NCBI GenBank assembly: GCA_903900155.1 | Contig: CAIUMD010000018.1 | Span: 1 to 58,244, forward strand | Direction: 5' to 3' | Length of the DNA: 58,244 nucleotides | DNA from: an uncultured Caulobacterales bacterium | GTDB lineage: Bacteria; Pseudomonadota; Alphaproteobacteria; Caulobacterales; Caulobacteraceae | Shown: one piece after another, positions 26,399 through 35,506 of the stretch | How positions within the stretch are numbered: the stretch's first letter is position 1 | Layout: every line of letters starts with the position of its first letter | Notes under the pieces: model-generated | Databases searched by the model: none | Told to the model about the DNA's origin: nothing | What the model saw: the letters and a program-made list of their open reading frames with translations, nothing else | Translations under genes and position numbers: made by a program

Positions 26399-27873
26399 TA
26401 GCGGTGCCCCCCGTTGCCATTGCCATTGGCGTGGCCGTTCTCCTCGGCCAGCACCCAGGTGTCCTTGGAGCCGCCGCCTTGGCTGGAATTGACCACCAGC
26501 GAGCCGCGCTTCAGGGCCACGCGGGTCAAGGCGCCGGGCGTGACGATGGTCTTCTCGCCCGACAGGATGAAGGGGCGCAGGTCGACGTGGCGCGGCTCGA
26601 TGCGGCCATCCACCAGGCAGGGCGCGGTCGACAGCTGGATGGTCGGCTGGGCGATATAGTTGTCCGGATCGGCCTTGATCGCCTCGGCGAAGTCGTCGCG
26701 CTCCTTCTGGCTGGCGTGCGGGCCGACCAGCATGCCGTAGCCGCCCGAGGCCCCGACGGCCTTGACCACGTACTTGTCCAGGTTCTCCAGCACGTGGCCC
26801 ATCTGGCGCTTCTCGCGGCACAGGAAGGTCTCGATGTTGGGCAGGATGGCGTCCTCGCCCAGATAGTAGCGGATGATGTCGGGGACATAGGCGTAGACGG
26901 CCTTGTCGTCGGCGACGCCGGTGCCGGGGGCGTTGCAGATCACGACATTGCCGGCCCGATAGGCGTTGAACAGGCCCGCCGCGCCCAGCGAGCTGTCGCG
27001 TCGGAAGGTGAGGGGGTCGATGAAGTCGTCGTCGACCCGGCGATAGATCACGTCGATCCGGCGCAGACCGGTCGTGGTGCGCATGTAGACCATGTTCTCG
27101 TGCACCACGAGGTCACGGCCCTCGACCAGCGGCACGCCCATCAAGCGGGCCAGGTAGGCGTGCTCATAATAGGCGCTGTTATAGACGCCGGGGGTCAGCA
27201 CCACGACCTGCGGATCGTTGCGCCAGTCGGCGGCCATGCTCTTCAGCGTGGAGAGCAGGAGGTCGGGATAGCGCTCGACCGGCCGCACGCCGGCGGCGCG
27301 ATAGGTGCCCGGGAAGGTGCGCTTGGCCGCGTCGCGGTTGGCCAGCATGTACGACACGCCGGACGGGACGCGCAGGTTGTCTTCCAGCACCGCGAACTGG
27401 CCGTCCTGGCAGCGGATCAGGTCGCTGCCGCAGACGTTCGCGTAAGCCTTGTGCGGCACATAGACGTGCTGCATCTCGCGGCGATACGACGGCGCGCCCA
27501 GGACGAGCTCGCGCGGCACCACGCCGTCCATCAGGATCTGCTGGTCGCCATAGATGTCGGCCAGGAACAGGTTCAGGGCTTGCAGGCGCTGGGCCAGGCC
27601 CAGCTCGATCCGCTTCCACTCGTCCGCCGGGATGATCCGCGGGAAGAGGTCGGTCGGCATCACCCGCTCGGTGGTGTTCTCGGCGCCGTAGACGGTGAAG
27701 GTGATGCCCTGCAGCAGGAACGACCGCTCCAGCGTCCGCTGGCGGCCCGCCAGCTCTTCCGCGCCCAGGGTCGACATGCGGCCGTGCAGCGGGTCGTAGT
27801 GCGGCCGGACCTCGCCGTCGGGCGTGAACATCTCGTCGTAGGCGACCCCCGGCAGGTATGCCGCCTCCGTCAT
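26398..27873 (-). CDS. Circularly permuted type 2 ATP-grasp protein
   Basis: The 491-aa protein has YDEMF near the N-terminus, FPRIIPADEWKRIELGLAQR, FLADIYGDQQIL, RCQDGQFAVLEDNLRVPSGVSYML (metal/ATP Glu-Asp-Asn) and VVVLTPGVYNSAYYEH. VVKAVGASGGYGMLVGP (ATP-binding Lys and Gly loop) comes late, as expected for the circular permutation, and GSLVVNSSQGGGSKDTWV follows. The tail is low complexity (HANGNGNGGHR). ATP-grasp enzymes join a carboxylate to an amine. The start is uncertain: ATG 27873 is chosen because homology begins soon after, but GTG 27930 and TTG 27993 are in frame. It is first of the ATP-grasp, alpha-E, transglutaminase operon. Confidence 0.88.
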   Translation of the reverse strand: MTEAAYLPGVAYDEMFTPDGEVRPHYDPLHGRMSTLGAEELAGRQRTLERSFLLQGITFTVYGAENTTERVMPTDLFPRIIPADEWKRIELGLAQRLQALNLFLADIYGDQQILMDGVVPRELVLGAPSYRREMQHVYVPHKAYANVCGSDLIRCQDGQFAVLEDNLRVPSGVSYMLANRDAAKRTFPGTYRAAGVRPVERYPDLLLSTLKSMAADWRNDPQVVVLTPGVYNSAYYEHAYLARLMGVPLVEGRDLVVHENMVYMRTTTGLRRIDVIYRRVDDDFIDPLTFRRDSSLGAAGLFNAYRAGNVVICNAPGTGVADDKAVYAYVPDIIRYYLGEDAILPNIETFLCREKRQMGHVLENLDKYVVKAVGASGGYGMLVGPHASQKERDDFAEAIKADPDNYIAQPTIQLSTAPCLVDGRIEPRHVDLRPFILSGEKTIVTPGALTRVALKRGSLVVNSSQGGGSKDTWVLAEENGHANGNGNGGHR

Positions 27874-27993
27874 TGGCAAGGTCGGCGCGTCGTCGAGGGT
27901 CTGGGTCTTCGCCGCCACGCTTTTGTCCACGTTCTCATTGCTTTGGACGCGTCGCTGGAGGCGCCGCGTCGGCCCGACTCTAGAGCGTTGCAA

Positions 27994-28033
27994 GCATCTC
28001 GCGCGGCGGATTCGTCATCCGCCGCGAAGATGC
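27994..28033. other. Strong hairpin between divergent ATP-grasp and tamA genes
   Basis: CGCGGCGGAT (28002-28011) and ATCCGCCGCG (28017-28026) form a perfect 10-bp stem with a 5-nt loop, extended by GCATCT (27994-27999) with AGATGC (28028-28033). It lies in a 302-bp divergent region with no gene, in the leader of the ATP-grasp transcript or in its promoter. Confidence 0.6.
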
Positions 28034-28175
28034 GCACGACTGCCCAGCATTTGGGCGCCGATCGCTCGCTTTGAGAAGCGCGGCTAGAGCCAAGTTCGTT
28101 GCATTTACCGTCGTGACATGGGGCAAACCCCAGACTACAGCAGGGGCGGGGGCGCTTCGCGCGGGGTAATGTGAT

Positions 28176-29960
28176 TTGGTTCTTGGGCGGACTTCCCTGG
28201 CTTTGACCGCGGTGACTTTGCTGGCGGCCTCGGCTGCCCGCGCCGACGAGCCGATGGCCCAGATCCAAGGCGTCGAAGACAAGGCCCTGCGCGAGGCCAT
28301 CCAGCGCGCGCTGACGGAATCCAAGGATCCCGCCCAGAGCCGCGCCGAAGCCCGCCGCCGCGCCCGCCAGGCCGGCGAGGACGCCATCGCCGTGCTGCGC
28401 GCCGAGGGCTACTACGCTTACACCGTCGAGCCCGACGTGCTGGACGGCGAGCCGCCGCGCGCGGTGGTCAAGATCACGCCGGGTCCGGCCTTCGTCATCG
28501 CCGATCCGCGCATCGACTGGTCCGGGACGCCCCCCGACGAAGGCACCCGCCAGCGCGCCGCCGCCGCCATGCGCCTGATCCCGGGCGAGCCGGGCCGCTC
28601 GGCCGACGTCGTCGGCGCCGAGGGGCGCATCGTCGCCCAGGTCGCCAAGCTGGGCTATGCCGACGCTGCCGCCGAGCCGCGCGAGGTCATTGTCGACCAT
28701 GCCGACCAAACGCTGCGCCCGGCCTTCAAGATCGCCTCGGGCAACCTGGTCCATCTGAACGGCATTGAGGTCGTGACCAAGGGGCGGACCAATCCGCCCT
28801 GGGTCTCGCACCTGGCGCCCTGGCGGTCCGGGGATGTCTACGACCCCGAGGACGTGGCCGAACTGGAGCGCCGGCTGCGGGACACCCGGGTCTACGAGTC
28901 GATCTCGGTCTCGCTGGCCGGGCCGGAGAAGGCAACGGCCGACGGCTTGCGGCCCGTGGTCATCACCTTGGCAGACCGTCGCTCGCGCACCATCGAAACC
29001 AGCGCCGGCTACTCGACCAGCGAAGGCTCGGGCTTCGACGTCCGCTGGAGTCGCTACAACCGTCTCAAGCGCGCCGACACCACGACCTACGCCCTGCGCC
29101 TGGCCAACCTGGAGCAACGTCTGGGGGCCGAGATCTCGCTGCCGCACTGGCAGCGGCCGCAGCAGACCTTGAAGCTGAACAGCTCGATCTTCCGCAATGA
29201 CACCGATGCCTATACCGAAACCGGCGCCACGGTCGGCGTCAATCTGACCAAGCGACGGCAGACCACCTCCTACCGCACCTTCGGCGTGTCGATGGACCTG
29301 TCCCAGACCAAGGAACAGATCAGCCAAAACGGGTCGGTCGCCGGCCGCGTGCTGAACCTGGCCACCTTAGCGGGTCTCGCCGCCTACGCCTGGGACTTCT
29401 CGGACAGCATCCTGGATCCCAAGCGCGGCTGGCGCCTGGAGGCGCGGGGTGAACCGACCTATGTGGTGGGTGATACGACTCTGCCGTATCTGAAGCTGAC
29501 GACCCAAGGCTCGATCTACCTGCCGTTCGGCAAGGGCGCGAGCACGGTGCTGGCCAGCCGGGTGAAGCTGGGCGCCATCGTCGGCGGCGGCATTCCCGAA
29601 GTGCCCGCATCCCGGCGCTTCTTCGCCGGCGGCGGCGGCTCCGTGCGCGGCTACGCCTACCAGGCCATCGGCCCACGCTTGGCCGACAATACGCCCCAAG
29701 GCGGCGTCTCGCTGATCGAGACGTCGTTCGAGCTGCGCCAGAAGGTCACCTCGAAATGGAGCGGCGTGGCCTTCATCGACGCCGGCGCCATCGGCAGCTA
29801 CAAGACCCCGCGCCGCGAGGACTTCAGGGCCGGGGCGGGCTTCGGCATTCGCTACGATCTGGGCTTTGGGCCCATCCGCGCCGACATCGCCGCCCCGCTG
29901 GGTCGCCGCAAGGGCGACCCGGCGTTCCAGATTTACCTCAGCATCGGGCAAAGCTTTTGA
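28176..29960 (+). CDS. tamA: TamA-like outer membrane assembly protein (Omp85 family)
   Basis: The 594-aa protein has a signal peptide (cleavage near ARADE), POTRA-type domains (about 30-240, with AIAVLRAEGYYAYTVEPDV and VYDPEDVAELERRLRDTRVYESISV) and a C-terminal 16-strand barrel domain with the Omp85 FFAGGGGSVRGYAYQAIGP motif (lid-lock VRGY) and a final strand ending IGQSF. TamA with TamB helps assemble outer-membrane proteins and move phospholipids. The only start that keeps the signal peptide is a TTG at 28176. tamB overlaps its stop. It is divergent from the ATP-grasp gene. Confidence 0.9.
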   Translation: MVLGRTSLALTAVTLLAASAARADEPMAQIQGVEDKALREAIQRALTESKDPAQSRAEARRRARQAGEDAIAVLRAEGYYAYTVEPDVLDGEPPRAVVKITPGPAFVIADPRIDWSGTPPDEGTRQRAAAAMRLIPGEPGRSADVVGAEGRIVAQVAKLGYADAAAEPREVIVDHADQTLRPAFKIASGNLVHLNGIEVVTKGRTNPPWVSHLAPWRSGDVYDPEDVAELERRLRDTRVYESISVSLAGPEKATADGLRPVVITLADRRSRTIETSAGYSTSEGSGFDVRWSRYNRLKRADTTTYALRLANLEQRLGAEISLPHWQRPQQTLKLNSSIFRNDTDAYTETGATVGVNLTKRRQTTSYRTFGVSMDLSQTKEQISQNGSVAGRVLNLATLAGLAAYAWDFSDSILDPKRGWRLEARGEPTYVVGDTTLPYLKLTTQGSIYLPFGKGASTVLASRVKLGAIVGGGIPEVPASRRFFAGGGGSVRGYAYQAIGPRLADNTPQGGVSLIETSFELRQKVTSKWSGVAFIDAGAIGSYKTPRREDFRAGAGFGIRYDLGFGPIRADIAAPLGRRKGDPAFQIYLSIGQSF

Positions 29961-32900
29961 GCGGGGAGCACGACAAGCCTGACCTGAGCGAGACGGTCGT
30001 CCACGCCGCCGAGGCGACGGGCGAGGCCGCCGTCAAGGTCGCCAAGAAGATCGGCTGGGGCGGCGCCGTGCTGATCGCGTCGGCGATCCTGGCGGCCATC
30101 CTGATCGTCATGGCCGGCGGCCTGCGCTTTGCGCCCATCACCCCGCAAGGGCGCCTGTTCCTGGAGGCCCGCGCCTCGGGCCTGAAGCTGGGCCGGATCG
30201 GCAAGCTGCACATCGAGGGCCTGTCGGGCGACATCTGGAAGGACTTCGGCGTTCGCCGCCTGACCATCACCGACGAGAAGGGCGTCTGGCTGGAGGCGCA
30301 CGACATCCGCGTGGCCTGGCGACCGACCGAGCTGTTCGGTCGCCGCTTCCATGCCGAACGCATCGACGCTCGCGATGTCATCGTCCTGCGCCGCCCGACC
30401 ATGACGCCCAAGGGGCCAAAATCCGGCGCCGCGCCGGTGTCGGTCGACCTGGACGCCTTCAAGTTCCGCCTGATCACCCGCGTCGAATTCAGTGGGCGCG
30501 AGGGCGATTTCGACGTCGGCGGCGACTACGAGATGGCGCGGCTGGGCGGGCACAAGGGCAAGCTGGCCGTCGCTTCGCGGCTGCATGTCGGCGACCACCT
30601 GAACCTCGACTTCGACCTGGGGCGCACCCAGACCCTGCACCTGAAGGCCGACGCCACCGAGGCCAATGGCGGCGCCATCGCCGGCGCCCTGGGCCTGGCC
30701 GCCGACCGCACCTTCGATCTCAAGGCCAAGGCCGACGGCACGCTCAGCCGGGCGGCATTCAACGTGCTGGCGCGCTCGGGCAATACGACGCCGCTACAGG
30801 CCGACGGCGCCTGGACCGAGCAGGGCGGCTCGGCGCGCGGCCGGCTGGACCTGGGCGCCTCGCGCTGGACAGAGCGGCTGGAGACGATGTTCGGCCCCGA
30901 GGCCAATTTCACGATCGACGGCAAGAAAGCCACCAAGGACGGCCTGTCGAACCTGAACCTGGATATCCGCGCCCAGAACCTGTCGCTGCAAGGCCATGGC
31001 CTGGCGGACCTGGCCAAGAAGCGCACCGGCCCCGACGGTATCGCCTTCACCGCCCAGGTCGGCGCGTTGAAGCGGATCGTCACCATCCCTCAGATGGGCC
31101 GTGGCCTGGTCGACGGAGTCTTCCGCCTGGAGCCGGGCGGCTTCTCGGTCGAGGGCGATGTCGACGTCGCCGACCTGGAATTGCTGGGCTACCGCCTCAA
31201 GCGCGCCAAGGGGCCGGCCATGGTCCGCTGGGCCAAGGGCGAACTGGAGATCAAGGCGGCGGCGACCTCGTCGGGCGGCGGCGGCACGGGCCTGCTGGCC
31301 CTGCTGGGGTCGAGCCCCAAGGCCACTTTCGAGGGCGCGCGGGTCAAGGGCGGGCGTTTCCTGATCAAGGCGGCCCGCGTCGACGCGCCGAACCTGATCG
31401 TCACCGGCAAGGGCGAGCGCGGCGTGCTGGGCGGTCTGTCGTTCGACGGCGAGATGCGCGTGGCCAGCATGGGGCCGGTGCGGCAGGGCGCAAAGGGCTC
31501 GCTGCTGGCCAAATGGACGGCCTCCAGCTTCGCCGGCCGACCCTGGAGCTTCACCGTCGACAGCCGCGCCGCCAACTTCGCCACCGGCTATGCCGAGATC
31601 GACCGCTTGCTGGGCGCGACGCCGCGCCTGACCGGCAAGGGCGCCTGGAGCGACGGGGTGCTGAGCATCTCGGACGCCAAGCTGGACGGGACCAACGCCA
31701 GCCTGAAGTCCTCGGGCAAGATGACGGTCGCCAAGGCCCTGGGCCTGGACTTCAAGCTGGACTGGACCGCTACGGGTCCGTTCAGCGCCGGTCCGGTCGA
31801 GATCGCCGGCAAGGCGGCGGGCGACGGCCAAATCGGCGGCACGCTGGCCGCGCCGCAGGCCCAGCTGAACGCCGACTTCGACAGCATCGACCTGCCGCGC
31901 CTGCCGCTGACCAAGGCGCACCTGACCTTGACCTTCGCGCGCGGCCCCAGCGCCACCGACGGCGTGGCGGCCCTGCAGGCCGACAGCCAGTATGGCCCGG
32001 CGCGCGGTCGCACCGCTTTCCGCTTCTCGCCTGGCGGCGTCGAGCTGTCGGAACTGGACGTCGACGCTGGCGGGGCGAAAGCCAAAGGCGCGATGTCCCT
32101 GCGCGACGGCATGCCCGCCACCGCCGACCTGACCCTGGCTGTCGGCCCCGGCGCCTTCCTGCCGCAAGGCCAGGTCAAGGGCTCGGCCAAGCTGGTCGAC
32201 GCGCCCGGCGGCGGTTCGGCCTCGGCGACCCTGGACCTGACCGCCGAGGAGGTCGCCTTCGGCGCGTGGAAGGTGCGCGCGGCGCGGATCAAGGCCGACG
32301 GTCCGCTGGCGCGGCTGCCGCTGTCGATCGACGCCCGAGGCGACGCGCCCGGCGGTCGCTGGCGGATCGGCGGCGCGGGCCAGCTGGCCCAGGCCGGCAA
32401 GGCCTACGATCTGGCGTTGGACGCGTCCGGCCGCATGGGTCGCACCGAGATCAAGACCCGTGAGACCGTCAAGGTGCATTTCGGCGACGGTCCGACCCAG
32501 GCCCGCCTGCGCCTGGCCATCGACAAGGGGCGCGCCGATATCGACGCCGACATCGGCGGGGCCGCGACCATGCTGAAGGCCGAGCTGGCGGACGTGGCCA
32601 TCACCGCCTTCAACCCCGACCTGGACGGCGACATCGACGGGTCCATCAACCTGCGCGGCCAAGGCGAGACCCTGACCGGCGACTTCGACATGCGCCTGGC
32701 CAACGCCCGCGAGCGCGGGGCCAAGATCGAGCAGTCCCTGGACGCCAAGATCCATGGCGAGCTGAACGACAGCACGCTGACCATCGTGGCCGACGGCGAC
32801 AACCGCCAGGGCCTGAAGGCCGACGCCAACCTGGTGCTGCCGGTCGAGGCCTCGGCCAAGCCGCTCCGCCTGTCGATCAACCGCAAGCGCGGTGTGCAGG

Positions 32901-34162
32901 GGCGGTTCTCGGCCCAAGGCGAGATCAAGCCGCTGTGGAACCTGCTGATGGGCGCCGACCGCTCACTGTCGGGCCGCATCAACCTGCAGGCCACGATCGG
33001 CGGCACCCTGGCCGACCCGCGCCTGCTGGGTTCGGCGACCCTGGACAATGGCGGCTTCGAGGACGGCCAGACGGGCCTGAGCCTGAAGAACGTCACGCTG
33101 CGCTCGGCCATGGCCGATAACGCCATCGACGTCAGCCAGGCCATCGGCGAGGACGGGCAGGGCGGATCGATCTCGGGCGCCGGGCGCATCAGCTTGGCGC
33201 GCGACGGGGTCGGCAGCTTCAAGCTGGACCTCAAGGGCTTCCGCCTGATCGACAACGACCTGGCCTCGGCCGTCGCCACGGGGCAGGCCACCGTCAATCG
33301 CTCGGCCGACGGCAAGATCAAGCTGGCCGGCGCGGTGACCATCGATCGCGCCGACGTCTCGGCCCAGAGCAAGACCCCGGTCGGTGTCGTGGCCATGGAC
33401 GTCATCGAGCGCAACCGGCCCTCGGACCTGGACCAGGGCCTGCAGCGCCGTCCGACCATCGGCGGCATGATCCTGGACCTGGATCTGAAGGCGCCGCGCC
33501 GGGTGTTCGTACGCGGCCGTGGCCTGGACGTGGAGCTGTCGCTGGACGCCCATGTCGGCGGCACTTCGCTGGCCCCGTCGCTGAGCGGCGTGGCCCGCGT
33601 GGTGCGCGGCGAGTACGACTTTGCCGGCAAGCGGTTCGAGTTCGACGAGAACGGCGCCGTCTATCTGTCCAGCCAGTTGGACCGCATCCGCCTGGACCTG
33701 TCAGCGACCCGCGAGGACGCGGCCCTGACGGCGGTGGTGCGCATCCTGGGCACGGCGGCCAAGCCCGAGATCACCCTGACCTCAAAGCCCGAACTGCCCA
33801 GTGACGAGGTGCTGAGCCAGGTGCTGTTCGGCTCGTCGGCGGCCCAGCTGTCGCCGATCGAGGCAGCGCAACTGGCGTCCGCGCTGGCCTCGCTGGCCGG
33901 CGGCGGCGGCTTCGACGTCATTGGCAATCTGCGCAGCTTCGCGCGCCTGGACCGCCTGGCTTTCGCGGAAAGCGCCACGGGCATGACGGTGTCGGGCGGC
34001 AAGTACGTGACCGACGATGTCTATGTCGAGATCATCGGCGGCGGCCGCGAAGGCCCCGCCGCGCAGGTCGAGTGGCGGATTCGCCGGACCCTGTCGCTAG
34101 TCTCCAGGATCGGCGGCCAGAACGACGCGAAGCTTTCCGTTCGCTGGAGAAAGGACTACTAG
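29957..34162 (+). CDS. tamB: TamB-like AsmA-family translocation protein
   Basis: The 1401-aa protein has one N-terminal membrane helix (about 36-56) and a long periplasmic body of repeated amphipathic beta strands. It ends in the DUF490/TamB domain with RVVRGEYDFAGKRFEFDENG, LPSDEVLSQVLFGSSAAQLSPIEAAQLA and RIGGQNDAKLSVRWRKDY. Such proteins form a hydrophobic groove bridging inner and outer membranes for lipid transport and pair with TamA. The start is a TTG overlapping the tamA stop by three bases (TTGA), followed by a short acidic segment. The pairing and length fit TamB. Confidence 0.92.
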   Translation: MSGEHDKPDLSETVVHAAEATGEAAVKVAKKIGWGGAVLIASAILAAILIVMAGGLRFAPITPQGRLFLEARASGLKLGRIGKLHIEGLSGDIWKDFGVRRLTITDEKGVWLEAHDIRVAWRPTELFGRRFHAERIDARDVIVLRRPTMTPKGPKSGAAPVSVDLDAFKFRLITRVEFSGREGDFDVGGDYEMARLGGHKGKLAVASRLHVGDHLNLDFDLGRTQTLHLKADATEANGGAIAGALGLAADRTFDLKAKADGTLSRAAFNVLARSGNTTPLQADGAWTEQGGSARGRLDLGASRWTERLETMFGPEANFTIDGKKATKDGLSNLNLDIRAQNLSLQGHGLADLAKKRTGPDGIAFTAQVGALKRIVTIPQMGRGLVDGVFRLEPGGFSVEGDVDVADLELLGYRLKRAKGPAMVRWAKGELEIKAAATSSGGGGTGLLALLGSSPKATFEGARVKGGRFLIKAARVDAPNLIVTGKGERGVLGGLSFDGEMRVASMGPVRQGAKGSLLAKWTASSFAGRPWSFTVDSRAANFATGYAEIDRLLGATPRLTGKGAWSDGVLSISDAKLDGTNASLKSSGKMTVAKALGLDFKLDWTATGPFSAGPVEIAGKAAGDGQIGGTLAAPQAQLNADFDSIDLPRLPLTKAHLTLTFARGPSATDGVAALQADSQYGPARGRTAFRFSPGGVELSELDVDAGGAKAKGAMSLRDGMPATADLTLAVGPGAFLPQGQVKGSAKLVDAPGGGSASATLDLTAEEVAFGAWKVRAARIKADGPLARLPLSIDARGDAPGGRWRIGGAGQLAQAGKAYDLALDASGRMGRTEIKTRETVKVHFGDGPTQARLRLAIDKGRADIDADIGGAATMLKAELADVAITAFNPDLDGDIDGSINLRGQGETLTGDFDMRLANARERGAKIEQSLDAKIHGELNDSTLTIVADGDNRQGLKADANLVLPVEASAKPLRLSINRKRGVQGRFSAQGEIKPLWNLLMGADRSLSGRINLQATIGGTLADPRLLGSATLDNGGFEDGQTGLSLKNVTLRSAMADNAIDVSQAIGEDGQGGSISGAGRISLARDGVGSFKLDLKGFRLIDNDLASAVATGQATVNRSADGKIKLAGAVTIDRADVSAQSKTPVGVVAMDVIERNRPSDLDQGLQRRPTIGGMILDLDLKAPRRVFVRGRGLDVELSLDAHVGGTSLAPSLSGVARVVRGEYDFAGKRFEFDENGAVYLSSQLDRIRLDLSATREDAALTAVVRILGTAAKPEITLTSKPELPSDEVLSQVLFGSSAAQLSPIEAAQLASALASLAGGGGFDVIGNLRSFARLDRLAFAESATGMTVSGGKYVTDDVYVEIIGGGREGPAAQVEWRIRRTLSLVSRIGGQNDAKLSVRWRKDY

Positions 34163-34193
34163 AAAGCAAGGCTGTTGCGTGGGTGACCGGTTT

Positions 34194-34205
34194 CCTCAAG
34201 TGAGG
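34194..34205. promoter_or_regulatory. Palindrome upstream of the arginine-catabolic operon
   Basis: CCTCAagTGAGG is a perfect dyad, and symmetry extends outward (GTTTCCTCA against TGAGGAGAC, one mismatch) to about 20 bp (34190-34209). It is 57 bp before the first start codon of the ast operon and is a candidate operator. The cognate regulator is not in the window. Confidence 0.45.
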
Positions 34206-34261
34206 AGACAACGATTTGCCCGCGGCCCTTGGTTATCGTGACTGAGGGAGGACCGGCTCTT

Positions 34262-35506
34262 ATGCGTCTCAATTCAGAAGATCGCGCCGTTCTGGAGCAC
34301 ATTGCTCGCGACGGCGGCCAGATCGTTGACCGGGCCGTGGCCTGGTGCGCGACGAACTCCGGCAGCCGCCACCTGGCGGGCCTGGAGCGCCAGAGGCAAA
34401 TCCTGCTCGATGAGGCCTCGCGCCTGCCGGCCGCGCCGATCGACGTGCCGCTGTCGCCCTCGCGCGAAGTCGCCGCCGACGGCCGCGAGACCGAGTTCGC
34501 CCATCCGCCTTCGCTGGCCGTGGTGGTCCGGCCCGAGGCTCCGATCCAGGTCGTGCTGACCGGCCACTACGACACCGTCTATCCCGAGACGAGCCCGTTC
34601 CAGGGGGTTCGCATCCGTCCTGACGGCGCGCTGCACGGCCCCGGCATCGCCGACATGAAGGGCGGCATCTCGGTCATGCTGGCGGCGCTGGAGGCGTTCG
34701 AGAAGCACCCCGAAGCGGCGAACGTCGGCTACCGCGTGCTGCTGTCGCCGGACGAGGAGATCGGCTCGATCGCCTCGGGGCCGGTGCTGTCCGACTTCGC
34801 GCGGCGCGGCCATGTCGGCCTGACCTACGAGCCGGCCCTGGCCGACGGGGCCCTGGCCTCGGCGCGCAAGGGCTCGGGCAATTTCCACATCGTCATCCAT
34901 GGCCGCGCGGCCCATGCCGGCCGCGACTTCGCCGCCGGTCGCAACGCCGTGATCGGGGCGGCGCGCGTGGCCGAGAAACTGCACGGCCTGAACGGCCAGC
35001 GCGACGGCGTCACCGTCAACGTCTCCCGCATTGACGGCGGCGCGCCGCTGAACATGGTGCCGGACGTGGCGGTGGTGCGCTTCAATGTCCGCTTCCCCGA
35101 AGCCCAGGCCGCCGCATGGTTCGAGGCCGAAGTCGCCCGCATCGTCGGCGAGATCGGCGATGACCTGCACGCCCATCTGCACGGCATGATCACCCGCGGC
35201 GCCAAGCCCTTCAACGCCGCCCAGCAGCGCCTGTTCGGGGCGGTCAAGGACGTCGGCGCTTTGCTGGGCCAGGACATCGCCTGGAAGCCTTCCGGCGGGG
35301 TCTGCGAGGGCAACAACCTGTTCGCCTCGGGCTTGCCGAACGTCGACACCCTGGGCGTTCGGGGCGGCGACATCCATAGCGAGGCCGAGCACGCCTTTCC
35401 CGAAAGCTTCGTCGAGCGCGCCCAGCTCTCGGCCCTGATCCTGATGAAACTGGCCAGCGGCGAGATCGACGCCAGAGCGATCCGTTCCGCGATGGAGACC
35501 GCCTGA
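34262..35506 (+). CDS. M20 family metallohydrolase, first gene of the ast operon
   Basis: The 414-aa protein carries the M20 di-zinc site: LTGHYDTVYP (His, Asp), GPGIADMKGG (bridging Asp), SPDEEIGS (Glu-Glu) and a late GDIHSEAEHAF (His). An inserted dimerisation domain has IHGRAAHAGRDF. The family includes ArgE, DapE and carboxypeptidase G2, which remove acyl groups from amino acids. It is adjacent to astA (stop and ATG abut), so it may act as the succinylglutamate desuccinylase of this pathway in place of AstE, which is an inference. The ATG at 34262 follows a purine-rich GAGGGAGG. Confidence 0.88.
   Translation: MRLNSEDRAVLEHIARDGGQIVDRAVAWCATNSGSRHLAGLERQRQILLDEASRLPAAPIDVPLSPSREVAADGRETEFAHPPSLAVVVRPEAPIQVVLTGHYDTVYPETSPFQGVRIRPDGALHGPGIADMKGGISVMLAALEAFEKHPEAANVGYRVLLSPDEEIGSIASGPVLSDFARRGHVGLTYEPALADGALASARKGSGNFHIVIHGRAAHAGRDFAAGRNAVIGAARVAEKLHGLNGQRDGVTVNVSRIDGGAPLNMVPDVAVVRFNVRFPEAQAAAWFEAEVARIVGEIGDDLHAHLHGMITRGAKPFNAAQQRLFGAVKDVGALLGQDIAWKPSGGVCEGNNLFASGLPNVDTLGVRGGDIHSEAEHAFPESFVERAQLSALILMKLASGEIDARAIRSAMETA

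Noticed and set aside
30794..32917. Long open frame antisense to tamB (about 700 codons)
   Set aside because: Low-complexity composition typical of GC-rich antisense frames; no motif or start context.
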